Shown here: positions 12,531 to 26,600 of the stretch, piece by piece | How the letters are laid out: each line of letters begins with the position of its first letter | Position numbering within the stretch: the first letter of the stretch is position 1 | DNA from: Saccoglossus kowalevskii | Lineage: Eukaryota > Hemichordata > Enteropneusta > Harrimaniidae | Direction of reading: 5' to 3' | Assembly (NCBI RefSeq): GCF_000003605.2 | Contig: NW_003144289.1 | Location: 134,835 to 188,067 of the forward strand | DNA length: 53,233 nt | Position numbers and translations under genes: made by a program | Notes under the pieces: generated by a model | Database searches by the model: none | What the model was told of the DNA's origin: nothing | The model's input: the letters and a program-made list of their open reading frames with translations, nothing else

Positions 12531-14604
12531 TCATTATATCACAATACAAGTAACTATATAGTATTACTGAGTTACAAACATGATTATTGTCACAGTTTTC
12601 ATTTTCCCTAAAAACAAACAATTTATAGAAACTAATACCGTAGATACATGTAAATTTCAAAATAAAACAATATTTAAAAAAAGTACCCAATATTTCATTG
12701 ATTAAATTTAAAACAACCGATCAAAATTTAGAATATGATTAAAAGGCGCTATCAATAAACAGCTAAAGAGTTTATGTTTTTCCATTTTGAAATTTGTTAA
12801 ATGGTCATACTAAGCCAAAAAAGCAGTAACTAAAAACCATGGTTTCATGGCTTGCTTTAATAAAAATGTTTTAATATAAAAAATGGTATAGATCTTTATT
12901 TTTGGAACAAAGATTTTGATTTGTCAAAACAACACTAGTCAAATCTGGTGGCAGCATCATGGGGGTTGGGGTGACTAAGTAATCTATACTGGTACGCTCT
13001 AAAGTAAAGTGCTTTTTTTCAGTACTACCGGTAGTAATATTCACTGGCAGTCAAGTTATAATGTTTTTGCTTGCCAAGAAATAGACACAACAAATTAGGT
13101 CAATTAATGGTCAATTGCTACGTTTGTATCAATAATAACTGAAAAATCAATATAAAAATCCAGAAGTAAGTATCTAGGTATATATTGTGGATCAAAAAAT
13201 AGATCAAGTTTCACTTTGAAAGGTGGCACACCCCTCAGGCAGTAAAATGCTATGATCTATATAGGCACAACAGTGAAGATGTATGCATGCTCCTGCATTA
13301 TTGAAAAGATTTAATAGATAATTTGTAAACACAATAAAGATCTTATAAAGATTATAAAATACTAATGTCCACATTTTGTTTACAAAGACAGTAACAAATG
13401 TGTTACAAGGCACACATTTCTAAGATATTCTTATCAGAGCCACCGACCAAACTTACTACACAAAAAGTTCTATGTAAGGTATACAACAAACTTCGTATAA
13501 TAACGAGAAGCAATAAGATCTTCACACCTATTTTACAGTGATAGCACTATCTAGGTCCAGGCCTATCTGCACTATCATTAAAAAGAAATAATTTTAAGAA
13601 TCTAAAATGGATTATCTATGAAAATGGAGTTCCTGAAAATCATGATTGGGAAGTTGATATCTTCCCAATTGTTAAAGCTTAATGTAATATTACATTCTAT
13701 AAATAACTGTAGCACTATTACAATGTAAATAAATATTATATCTATATCTATATGAAAAAGTGAACAATGTAAAAATAGCACCAATGATTGTCTAATCTAA
13801 TTTTTTTTATGGCATTATAAATTCTTATTAGAGTAAAATCCATCAATGATGTCAAACAGGCTGTTGCTGAGGAGTTTGTGAGTGGGCCCTCAACAGGTGG
13901 GTAGTAGAAGCATGAGAGTGCCCTCACTGGTAAGGAGTTTAAACAGTGTGTGTGTTCCTTAGCATGTAATTGCTATTGCCTGTTTCAGTACATTGATGGA
14001 TTACATCACAAATAAATGTTCTTACAATCAAATTTCTTTCCAAAAAAATAATACACAAAGTACAGCTATGAAAAAAAATATTTTTTATCAAGTTTTCGCA
14101 ATATTTTTCATTTTTTTTGGTCGAAAAACAAAATAACGTAATAACCATCTTTTAATACTTTTAAGATTGATCTTTAGGTTGTGCGAATTAATGTTTATAT
14201 TGAAAGCCACAGTTGAAATATAAAGTTTCTGGCAAATTTTGTTTTCTAAAATTATCATCATGATTAAAGTTGTGCTTTCAAATTTAACAAAAACCTAAGT
14301 GACGAGAGTAATGACAATTATTCAGTCTTTTGATACTTTGTGCACACAAAGTATCCCTAGACCAATATAATCTATGTTGTTAGAAGTGCACTGAATCCAA
14401 ACATTTAATGAAGACTGCCCTCTATATTCTTAGTACATAACTGGAACAGGAACTGCTCTCCTTCAGAATCCTACAAATTATTCAAGAGGTGCCATGGTAA
14501 CAGATCTTACATTCACATAGTGGTACCATGATACAGATAAATTGTAGATGATGTTCACCAGTCGATGAAGATCATGTAATCGCCATTATGACAGATTAAA
14601 TGAT
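12530..14604. other. Downstream region and presumed 3'UTR of the eIF4E2-like gene
   Basis: This follows the stop codon of the eIF4E2-like gene on the minus strand. It is AT-rich, with several TTTATT (AATAAA on minus) candidates, and I cannot choose the poly(A) site. A 24-bp near-perfect palindrome (GATACTTTGTG / CACAAAGTATC) lies at 14332-14355. Confidence 0.4.
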
Positions 14605-17600
14605 TCACCTGAATTCCTTGATTAAATCCTGAAGAAAATGTAAAAAAAAATCCACATAAGAACGGATTGTGATAATTTAGCCCATCCATCACAACAGCCA
14701 AGTAGATGAATTTTTAATTTAGCTTTCATATTTATCACTCAAATTCGGAATCCCTATCAAACCAATTGAAGTGTCACAGTTGATGCGTTTAATGTTGTCA
14801 GGATGCATTACAACATGTCTAATTTATTTGTTTACATGAGATTCAAGCACATGCAAGCATCCATATTGTCTATATGGGTCCCATGCAACGAATACAATGT
14901 GTCTACAAACATGATTTTTGTGCATGTGTAGCATGGCAAATGCTGAACAATTTGATTTGTTTCGTACCTCAATCACATTCTCCAGCGTCATATGAGCAGT
15001 ATTAGCATAGGAATTACCAGACTTCAACGAGTCAACATGATGCAGATATTCTAAACTTATCTTCTCTCGTTTGCTGTTAAAATTCTTCAAGTATGTCAGC
15101 ATACCGTTAGGTGGAACGTTCTTAGCATACGCCCAAGCTGTTATTATTCCTTTACTGCAAAAAATAAAATAAAATGTGAACTTTTATGGGCTCAGACAGC
15201 AGTAGATTATTTGCCCAACATCAAAAGGGGACTTGTTGTGTAATGAAACATATCTGGTCGGTAATATTTTTATTACATGTCTGTAGGATATTAAAATTTA
15301 ATTCTCCAAACTATTCACATACAACACAGGCTGAACTTTTATGGTAACCATCTTAGATAATATTTGATGTGTAGCAATGGTCAATATAAGCTGAACCACA
15401 AATACCCCCGATCTTATGTGTTGAAAATGCATGGAAGTGAAGATATACATAATCAAAATATCAATAATACCACTTTTTATGTTTATATGCAGATTGTAAA
15501 TCTCTATGATTAGATTCATATGCAGACTGTAAATGTCTATGATTGTATTTATATGCAGATTGTAAATCTCTGTGGTTGTATTCATATGCAGATTTTAAAT
15601 CTCTATGATTGTATTCATATGCAGATTGTAAATCTCTGATTGGATTCATATGCAGATTGTAAATCACTATGGTTGTATTCATACGCTGATTGTAAATCAC
15701 TATGGTTGTATTCATATGCAGATTGTAAATCTCTGATTGGATTCATATGCAGATTGCAAATCAGTATGGTTGTATTCATATGCAGATTGTAAATCACTAT
15801 GGTTGTATTCATATGCAGATTGTAAATCTCTGATTGGATTCATATGCAGATTGTAAATCACTATGGTTGTATTCATATGCAGATTGTAAATCTCTGATTG
15901 GATTCATATGCAGGTTGCAAATCACTATGGTATTCATATGCAGATTGTAAATCACTATGGTTGTATTCATATGCAGATTGTAAATCACTATGGTTGTATT
16001 CATATGCAGATTGTAAATCTCTGATTGGATTCATATGCAGATTGCAAATCACTATGGTTGTATTCATATGCAGATTGTAAATCACTATGGTTGTATTCAT
16101 ATGCAGATTGTGAATCTCTGATTGGATTCATATGCAGATTGTAAATCACTATGGTTGTATTCATATGCAGATTGTAAATCTCTGATTGGATTCATATGCA
16201 GATTGCAAATCACTATGGTTGTATTCATATGCAGATTGTAAATCTCTGACTGGATTCATATGCAGATTGTAAATCCTCATGGTTGTATTCATATGCAGAT
16301 TATAAACTACTACATTGTATTAATATTCAACCTATAGTGTTTTATGTCAACCATATTTAGACATCACTTTGCAACTCAGCTAGAGGCTATATAATTCACA
16401 GACTCATTCAGCTGAACAACATCATGACATCAACAATTTTAGAAAAATTTGCCACATAAACCATTAACAGATTTCTAATATTAGTAGAACAAAACAATTT
16501 CAGAACTTAACAAAAACAATTCAATATGAGAACACCAGAGATAAAATATTAGTGGCATGAATTACCAGTACTCACCATATAGCAATATTAGCTTGAAAGT
16601 TCTGTCTATTCTTTGTCCAGAGAGCAATCCTATCTCCTCTACGACGCCTTGACACGACAGCACCAGACACTTCCCATGAGAAATCAATCTGTTCACCAAC
16701 CAAAGCAAGTAGTAACTCTAACCAGGTACGATGAAGTAGTTCTGGCTCATTCTTAATTGTGAGAACCCATTTACCACCAGCTTTATTTGAGATATCCTCC
16801 CACATAGGCATTATACCAAGCTGTAAAAAAAGAGTACAAACAAATTTGATATTGATCAAATTCCAATTTTCCATTTGTTTTGGGTTGGAACTATTTGACA
16901 TCTAGTAAATGAATCACTTGATTCATTCAATATCACTTTTTCACTATTCCACTATGTCTCTCATTCAATATTACTTTCTCATTATTTCACTTTCACTATG
17001 TCTCTCATTCAATCTAATTTTCTCACTTTTTCACTTTCACTATCTTTCATTCAATCTCGATTTTTCTCATTATTTCACTTTCAGTATGTCTCTCATTCAA
17101 TTTCACTTTCTCATTATTTCACTTTCACTATGTCTGTCATTCAATCTCACTTTCACTACCTCTCATTCAATCTCACTTTCTCATTATTTTACTTTCACTA
17201 TGTCTCTCATTCAATCTCACTATATCACTTTCACTATCTCTCATTCAATCTCACTTTCTCATTATTTCACTTTCACTGTCTCCCATTCAATCTCACTTTC
17301 TCACTATATCACTTTCAATATCTCTCATTCAATCCCACTATTTCACTTCCACTATCTCTCTCATTCAACCTCATTTTCTCACTATTTCACTTTCACTATC
17401 CCTCTCATTCAATCTCCCTTTCTCATTTCACTTTCATTATGTCTCTCATTCAATCTCACTTTCTCACTATATCACTTTCAATATCTCTCATTCAATCTCA
17501 CTATTTCACTTCCACTTTTCTCTTTCATTCAACCTCATTTTCTCTCTATTTCACTTTCACTATCTCTCTCATTCAATATCACTTTCACTATCTCCCATTC

Positions 17601-20600
17601 AACCTCACTATTTCACTTTCAATATCTCTCATTCAATCTCACTATTTCACACCCACTATCTCTCTCATTCAACCTCATTCAACCTCATTTTCTCACTATT
17701 TCACTTTTACTATCTCTCATTCAATCTCACTTTCTCATTATTTCACTTTCTCTATTTCTCTCATTCAGTATCACTTTCTCACTATCTCTTTCATTCAATT
17801 TCACTTTCTCTACTTCTCTCATTCAGTATCACTAACACACTGACATGCTCACTTACTCATTTTCAGTAATCAGTCATCATGATAACTTACTTTGAAAAAA
17901 TGGTAATTAGCATTGGAGTCCAAGTCACTAGTAGGTGCCAAGAAATTAAATATTCTCCAAAAACCTTCAATCTGAAACAAACAACACTTTTTTTAATGAT
18001 CACCAAACAATGGGTACTGATAAAGTCATAATACAATTTCTAAAACCCCAGATATAATCTGAGACAAGACTGTTTCTACAACCCCAGGATACTGATTTCT
18101 ATAATCCAAGATACTCTATTTCTACAACTTCAGATATTTAGTGATAAGGTAACAATACTGTTTCTACAACTCTAGATAAAGATAAATTGAAAATACTTAC
18201 TGTTTCAACAACTCCTAACTCTATCAGATTGCTACCATAATTCATGTAATCAGTACGAGTACGGCTGGTTTTATTTTCTCTGCTATCATACCAAAACTTC
18301 CTATAAAGAAAGAAGAAAATCAAAACTAACATTAACTTACACTAATACAACCAAGAATGTATAATGCCAAGTTACATCATACATCTTCAACACGCAATGC
18401 CTTCGACCTTTGCTGCAGTTTCCTATCCCTCTGGTCTATGATTGTTCACAATGACAAGACATAACAATATACATAAATAAGCATGTTGTTTGTCATTACA
18501 TTGATCTATGATAGCTTGGAGGCTACCTTTGTTAATATTCTCAAAATACACCAACTATTTTGCAGGTATTCCAGCTTGACAATAACATCACAGACATGGT
18601 ACCCAGAGATCACAGTTGTTCAAATTTAGTACAAAGGCAAGGTACTTTCATTTTCCTATTCATGTCAATTTGTTTCAATGAAATTTTCTTGACTATGTTA
18701 TCAACAATGTCTTGTTACCACACTCTTAGCTTTTATCCATACAATTCCTCTCTGAATGCTCTATCGTGTCATGCACACCTTCAAATTTGAAAATCTGTTC
18801 AAAAACTGTCCTTATGGGGCTCCTCATTTTTTTGAGAAGCCCCCCTGGCTCCCAGAAATTTCACATTTTATTTCTACCTAACAAATGTTGATCTCGACCT
18901 GGCTTAATCTTTACATAATTTATGTGTATTGTTAAACAAGCAGCATCTCGGCTGAGATAGCTCCACTGTTACCAATGCACATTTCAATTAAAGAACAGAA
19001 GATATCATTAGAAAATGAACAATATGTAGACTTCAAAAATATCACTTTTCACCAAAAATAACCATCAAAATTAGATAATTGAAGATATCACCACGAAATT
19101 AACAAATCTGAGAGAGGTCCACATGTAGTACCTATATATGTAATATCAAAGCAATTGGACTGGCGGTTTTCAACAAGAAGTCAAAAATATCACTTTTTAC
19201 CAAAGAATTACAAAAATATTCATCAAAATTAGAGCATTGAAGATATCATCATGAAATGTACAAATCTGAGAGAGGACCACATGTAGTACCTATGTATGTA
19301 ATATCAAAGCAATTGGACTTGTGGTTTTTAACAAGAAGTCGAAAATATCACTTTTTACCAAAAATGACAAAAATATTCATCAAAATCAGAGAATTGAAGA
19401 TATCATTACAAAATGAACAAATCTGAGAGAGGTCCACATGTAGTACCTATATATGTAATATCAAAGCAAGTGGACTTGCGTTTTTTAACAAGAAGTCGAA
19501 AATATCACTTTTTACCAAAAATGAAAAAAATATTCATCAAAATCAGAGAATTGAAGATATCATCATGAAATGAACAACTCTAGGAGAGGTATACCTAAGG
19601 TACATATACACCAAGTATCAAAGCATTCAGGCTTATAGTTTTCAAGAAGAAGTTGAAAAAGTAAAACATTGACTTGGACGACGGACAATCACTCAAAGTC
19701 GACAGCGGAGCTAAAAACACATCTGGGTAGACCTACCATTTGTACTGTAACGGATGGCCGACTACATTAGCGTTCCCAAACTGTGAGCTGACGACTGAGA
19801 ATTCTGGAATAGTTAACATCGATATATTGGCAAAAACATCATCTTCCACTGTGGTGTCACTACCAATACTCGCCAATGAACGACCAGAACCACAATAACT
19901 GCTCTCACTAAAATAGTAAAGACAAACATTAACGTTGTTATTAACATATATATCATAGATAATCATATATATCTTCATGATTTGATATATTTGCATTTTG
20001 TTTATTTAAATATTTTTTTATTGATGTTCATTATTAATAACAAAATTATAGCTTTATATATTTCATTTTCACATTGGTTTTGTTGTAAGTCCCCTAGTTA
20101 TGTTTATATGCTTGAACTGTGTTACAGAAAAGTCATTTGTTAATAAATCATGCTGTAACTATCAAATTTTAGAACTGTCTGACAAAACATTGAACACTCA
20201 GTCCTAAAACTTAAATAGAAACAGCTGTTTGTCAGTTGTTGGTTCTGAATAGCATAGAAACCCGGACAGAAAATAAACATATTGGCTTCGGCTCTATGTT
20301 TATTTTCCACCAGGTTTCTATCATCGTGTCCACTGTTCCAAATACCATTTTGATATAGATCAGGGGAACAATGGATGTGATAAACAGAAGAAAATGGAAC
20401 AATGCTTGAGGGGCAAAAACAAGTTGCATATTTCTCCCGCTCTCATCAAGATATCTGCGGCCATTTGTGTACAAGCGTGTTCTGGAGAGCACAAGTTGCA
20501 AAGCTTAAATTATGTTGATTTCGATATATTTAATTATTTTACATCGGTCACTGTAACGCCGTAATTTTGTGGTATTGCAGTGGGTATTTGCATCCTACCA

Positions 20601-23600
20601 TATTAGGAAATCCAAATTCCAAATATGGAACGATTACACATGTTTAACTGGCCCCACACAAAGAGTTCGCTAAATCTGTAAAATCGATAAGAGAATTTCA
20701 GACCAGACTGCTCACATCAAGTAAAAACATTAACCCACAATAGCGCCCACTCAAAGTTTATTTTGTGCATTATTATTTACTGTAAGCTTCAAGCACCACA
20801 GTCATAATGTAAATAATGAATGTATAACTTGAATGGGACCAATATTGAAACCAACATAATTCAATGACTTTAAGTAGGGGTTGTTACAAACTTCCCTTGC
20901 ACAGTGGTAGAACTATGCCACTGGCATATCTAGACCCTTTTTTTCAAAACCTAAATGTCCTTTTACAAAATGTTGTGAAAATACTGTATATAGATTAAAC
21001 TAATCTAAGACTTTTTTTTCTGTACAGCATGGGTAACCAGAAATAGCAACAGTTCCATGCAGTCACTGAGACATGTCTATTGTTTACATATTATAATAGT
21101 CTGTTGATGTTATTGTGTATTATATCTGTTAATTATTCAATCATTACTGTTATACAAATAAAGATCACCAGTAGTGTAATAGCTGTTACATGTGATTGGT
21201 AGCAAAGGTCTCACAGCTCAAATCCCAGCTAGTGTTACATATACAAAAGGGGTCAATACAAACCCTGGGCGAGTCTGTCACAGAGGCCATCCACTGGTCA
21301 AGTTTCATTCACAAACAAAGTGACACTATATAACTTTTCACAAAGAATACTGAAAGGCTAAAATGATACCCGAAACCCATATCATAAAAACTTTATATAA
21401 CCTGTAAACAAAGTTTAAATTATAGATGTTTGGTCCAGAATTACAGAAAAGAGTCATAAAAACCTGAATATTTATAGAAATTGTGTATTTAGTATTTGAT
21501 TGGAAAAAGTTAAAAGACAGTACAATCACAGTCCCTAGGAACTGTGGTACAATGTACAACAAAAATTCCCTTTGATTAGAAAAAATAAAAAACAAGTACC
21601 GGGTAAACTGATTAGGATTTGAAAAAAATTACCTCATGCTTTTATCTAGCTCCTTCATACTGTGTGTTAGTTTTTAGCAGAGCAATGAAGTCAACAGTCA
21701 ACACAAATTACATACATGTGTCCAGCAAAAAATTACCATGTAGTGTGTTGTTATTGTGTTAGCTAATTGTGAGTGGGTGTGTATACATGACACAGCAGTG
21801 CTAACTGGAAGTCATACAGACATAGTGAGCTGCAATCAGACATACTTAAATAACAGTTTGTTGAGTTCTTGGAAAGCTGCCATGGTAACAAATCATTTAA
21901 TACTGTAAATATGATTACCATTTCTACCATAGTGACAAAGGAATTCATAGTAGGTTGACTTCCACTAAGTAGTGGTATATAATAATAATAATAACCTTTA
22001 TTATAACAGTAAAGAAGTTACAATTCTTTTTTGGTTTGTAAATAATAATTTAAAAGTATTTTTTGTTGTTGATATAGTGTATATAAACACCAACTTAACT
22101 ACTAATTAATGCTAGTCTTTTAGTAAAAGCATTGTTTAAGTATCTGATAACATGTCTAAGCAGAGATGGCTCTGTCGTGTTTAAAATCATTTTGAATTTG
22201 TCTATGTAATTCTGTGTTGAGAAATTATTGTATATTCTGTTAAATTGTTCATAAAGTTCTTGTCTTTCATTTGTATATATTTGACAGTGTATTATGAAAT
22301 GTATTTCGTCTTCTGTTGTTTTACATATTTTGCAAATTCTTTTATCAGCTGGTGTTTTAGGACGTGTATTTCTCCCAAACTTTAATTTCTAGGCTATGGC
22401 AGCTTATTTTTAGTTTGGCTAGTGTATATAACAAATAGTACTTCTTAATCTACATTGTACGCACCACATACATTTGTACACATACACATAGTTCAAAATA
22501 TAAACATTGTTCACGACAGTAGTTCATAGTTGTAACATTATGTTATCATTACTAAAAACTATAACTAATCACAACACATAAATATGACAATTATTTGAAT
22601 TCATCAGTGTGCCCGAAAATGCGCTTTTATCAGATCTCTAAAAACTGGACGGTTATATATGTAAAAATTCATTGTTGTGTGAGCCTGTATGCACAGTTCG
22701 AAATAAAACAAGCAATTTTGTATGAGGCTTGCCCTGGCCAGGAAATATCCAGAATTTTCACCATTCACAAGTAGTTCTTTTATCACACTCCTAATGGTTC
22801 ATTTGTATTTGTATATTTAATTTTCATAATCCCTTCTAAATAAATATATAAATCAATTAAATAAACAAACAAACAAATAAAAAATATTAACTCAACTAAA
22901 TAAACAAAGAAGTAAGTCACTCTTTTCCAATTTTTAATTGAGGGTACAATAGTTCTTGAAAGAAAAAGAAAAAACTCATTGGCACTTTGTGTAGGTTTGC
23001 ATTGCTGTCTATAGAAACATTGTAGTTCAAGATCAAAAAGACCATATGATATGGTGCATATAACTTTCCCACCAGTAGTCCAAGGCCAACACAGGTGAAG
23101 GCTATGCCATTAATTAATCCAGCACCAAGGCTATCTGACATATCACCCAAGAGTATCACATTCCTTAATACTTGAATAAAACAAATACATATTTGATTTC
23201 AATTTTTCAGACATACACAATGCAGGTCACATTTTACACTTATAACTTATTTTCTCAGTGGGTTTGAACTTTAATGTCAGTTTATTTGTTACAGTAGCTA
23301 GTTTAGAAACAGAATGAACTGTCATACGTCTTAGCTGTTTTACCTTGTCCTTGTTGGGATATGCTTCATGCATTCTGAGAACAAACATTTTTTTCTTTTC
23401 TTCTTTTCTAAATTTTGCTGAATAATATGATGTTTTGCTAATGGTAGTACCGGTAGCAATTTTTGCCAATAGTATGCCAAAGTAAGTTTACAACTATATT
23501 AAATAATTTTTAGGTATACAAAGTTATTCCTCAGCACCTGGTTGTGTCTTTGAATGAATGAAACAAAGAAATCTGCATGTTAGCTGGCAGGTGATGAGGG

Positions 23601-26600
23601 CGAGTAATTATATTGCTGATTACATTTCCTGAAGATTGACACTTCTATAAAAGGCCTTTCATAATAAGGTTTTAGAAACGAGCAGCCTCTCGGCTCAGAT
23701 AGCTCTGCTGTTGGCAATGCACATTTCAATTAAAGAATTGAAGATACTAGAATATGAACAAATCTAAGAGAGGTCAATCTGTAGTACCTATATGTATAAT
23801 ATCAAAGCAATAGGCCTTGCTGTTTTCAACAAGAAATCAAAAATATCACTTATCAAGATATCATCATGAAATGAACACATTAAGGTGAGGTCTACCCAAG
23901 GTACATATACACAAAGTATCAAAGCAATCAGGCTTGTAGTTTTCAAGAAGGCGACGATAAAGTAAAACATAGACATGGCTGACAGACTAAAAATGAATGA
24001 CCAATAGTACAAATCATAGAGAATTACAGGTAATTTGTAAGTGTCTTGCACCATCTCACACAGGTGAATCATACGCAAAGATAGTGTATGGGACAACGAT
24101 TCTAAATTCATGGTCATCGATGAACCAGCTCCACCAGCTATATCTGGCCCTCCCAAAATTTACCTCGAGATATAAATGATCAAAATCCCAATGAGAATAA
24201 GAGTTCAATACAGATTGTTATTATTATGAGTTAATATGTGTACAGTTGTATAATAATGCTTATTGATCACATGACATGTGTCATTGGTGTGTTAATACTG
24301 CATTGAGTTACACAAACACACACATAAAAATCAGTTATTTTAATAACGCTTATTGATCACATGACATGTGTCATTGGTGTGTTAATACTGCATTGAGTTA
24401 CACAAACACACACATAAAAATCAGTCAGTATATGAATATAAGGCTGCAAATTACCTCATACTTGCTGTATTATAATTGCTAACAGAGGCCGATCAGCGTG
24501 GGTGACAGTTTGAAAGATGTTTGTCATTATTTTATTTTTGGTCAAATTCTGCTTATACACAAGAAAAAAAAAGTTCCATGGCAAAAAAAAAACAAGCTAC
24601 TGAGAATGTCACAGAACTCACTTTTTGTACTGCAAAATGAATGTTCCAGTAATAAACTGTGAACATTTGAGTCCATATAATGTCTATGATTGCAAAAATG
24701 TTAAAACAAAATGGCTGCCAGCTGTATTGGATTGGATCATGTCACATATCAACTTTCCTTTATGTAGTAAAACACAATTGATTGTGTATCATATCTGAAT
24801 AAAAGTGAACAATTTGAGATATAAACAGAATTATGCAACAACAAAAAATGCAGATTTTCGTAAACAAAATTGGTTGTCACAGATTCTTGATTAGCATTTA
24901 TGTGAAACAATACATTGCATCTGTAGCAAGATGACTTAATGACTGCATCCTCAGGCTGATCAAAACACCAAAAATAAGTACTTTAGACAGACAAAATGTG
25001 GGCGGGTATCGAACAAATTCAGAAAAGTAATGGAACTAAGTGACTCAGTAAATCAACTTTTTACAAGTTTGAACCTAATCGGAGTATGGACTTGGAGATA
25101 ATGCTCTTCACATATTTAATACAAGTTTTTAGGTCTTTTGGGATTTAATATGTCTGCCAGTTGCTCTCAAGAGCATATGTATAAATATGTATATGTATAC
25201 ATACCACCATAAAATTCTGAGAAAATGTGAAGGTAAAAACAACAGACTCAACCCAACCGAATCCATAATCACCTGGGCCAGTCAAGACAGGGCTTAAAGA
25301 AATAAAAAAAACAAGGTGCCTATCACCACACCATGTATCAAAATATCCTAAGACCAGAGACAAATCATTCTTTGGGTCTTACCTGTGAATATAATTCAAT
25401 CACAAGCAGCTGTAACAATTAAGTGGGTCATCATTTCATTAAGAGTCCATCAAATCAAGGTCTATTAATAGCCTGCATGATATTATCATTCCATTACTCC
25501 AAATTCCATACTCATAAGTCATAAGACGTACACATGGTATTATCCCATACTGACATCATTGTGTATGCAATTATAACCAAGACGTAGTGACCTGTGAATG
25601 TATCTATACTAATTATTTTCCTGCCCAAGGCTGCAATCTGCTCTTAATGACCTTCACAGACTGAAAACGGCTTAAGTCATTTCTCATGAATTCGTATTAT
25701 TCATCTTCATCAAATCTGACTGTATAAATTTGTCTAAGTGCCATTAATATCGGAATTGCACTGCCATTACATGTAATTATCTCTTTATAAAGCTCCCTGA
25801 TACTGGGCAGAATATGCCACACATCAAGTTACATCAAATAGTATTCTCAGTGCTTGGGTTATATAATTTATGATAACAAGAAATACTATTGTGTACATGT
25901 AGACATTGTACCATACATGTAGCTGAGCTGTTATCAATATCCATTTAAACTAATTTTTTAGTTAAGTTCTGTTAAATCATTTAATTCAAAGTTAAAACAG
26001 ATTGACAACCAGTCATAGGATATGAATACTGAGACCTGTTGTCGGACTTCTGTGTGACCTTTGTACAGGATCATCATATGATGAAATTTGTTGCGACAGT
26101 CTATGTTTTAGGATAACAATAAGTTGTATTGGTACAGTTTTTATTAAATACCGTAAAAAATCATAATTTATTAGCTTCTAGAATTTTGACATATCACAGA
26201 ATTATGCTGTTTTTTGTTCTCCAAAATGATGTTCACCTCAGATTTAACTTCTTGGAGTAATGGTTCAACTCTAATTTAGTCTTTAATTAATGAAAACTAA
26301 AACAGTTGAACTGACAGTACCTGGTATTATGGACACTGAAGAATCAAAACATCTCACAAACAATCATTTATGTGTACTACCATAGACGTACACAAATGAA
26401 CAAACACACACACACACATACTTACTATTCTGAGTTCTATTATTCAGTCCTGGTTCGCTACAAAAAATGTCTTTACTTCATCAAGAAATGAATGTAAACT
26501 TCAAGCATAGACCCTCTAACAGAGGGATAGGAAACTGCAGTATTTCCTGTGATCTATGTTACTTGTAATCCCTTAACTAAATTTAACTAACAACTAACTA

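Noticed and set aside
15298-16100. Repeat-peptide frames with NTTIVIYNLHM or QSAYEYNHSDL
   Set aside because: Products of the 31/33-bp minisatellite in an intron, open in several frames on both strands; no start or splice context.
16905-17845. Two long plus-strand frames of 281-308 codons rich in Ser, Phe, His and Leu
   Set aside because: They lie wholly in a polypyrimidine minisatellite, overlap in two frames and are antisense within an intron; openness follows from lack of stop codons in the repeat.
22917-23469. Two 80-codon minus-strand frames as extra exons of the eIF4E2-like gene
   Set aside because: The exon ending at 29313 (phase 2) joins the exon starting at 19907 in frame without them, and they have no matching splice sites or known domain.
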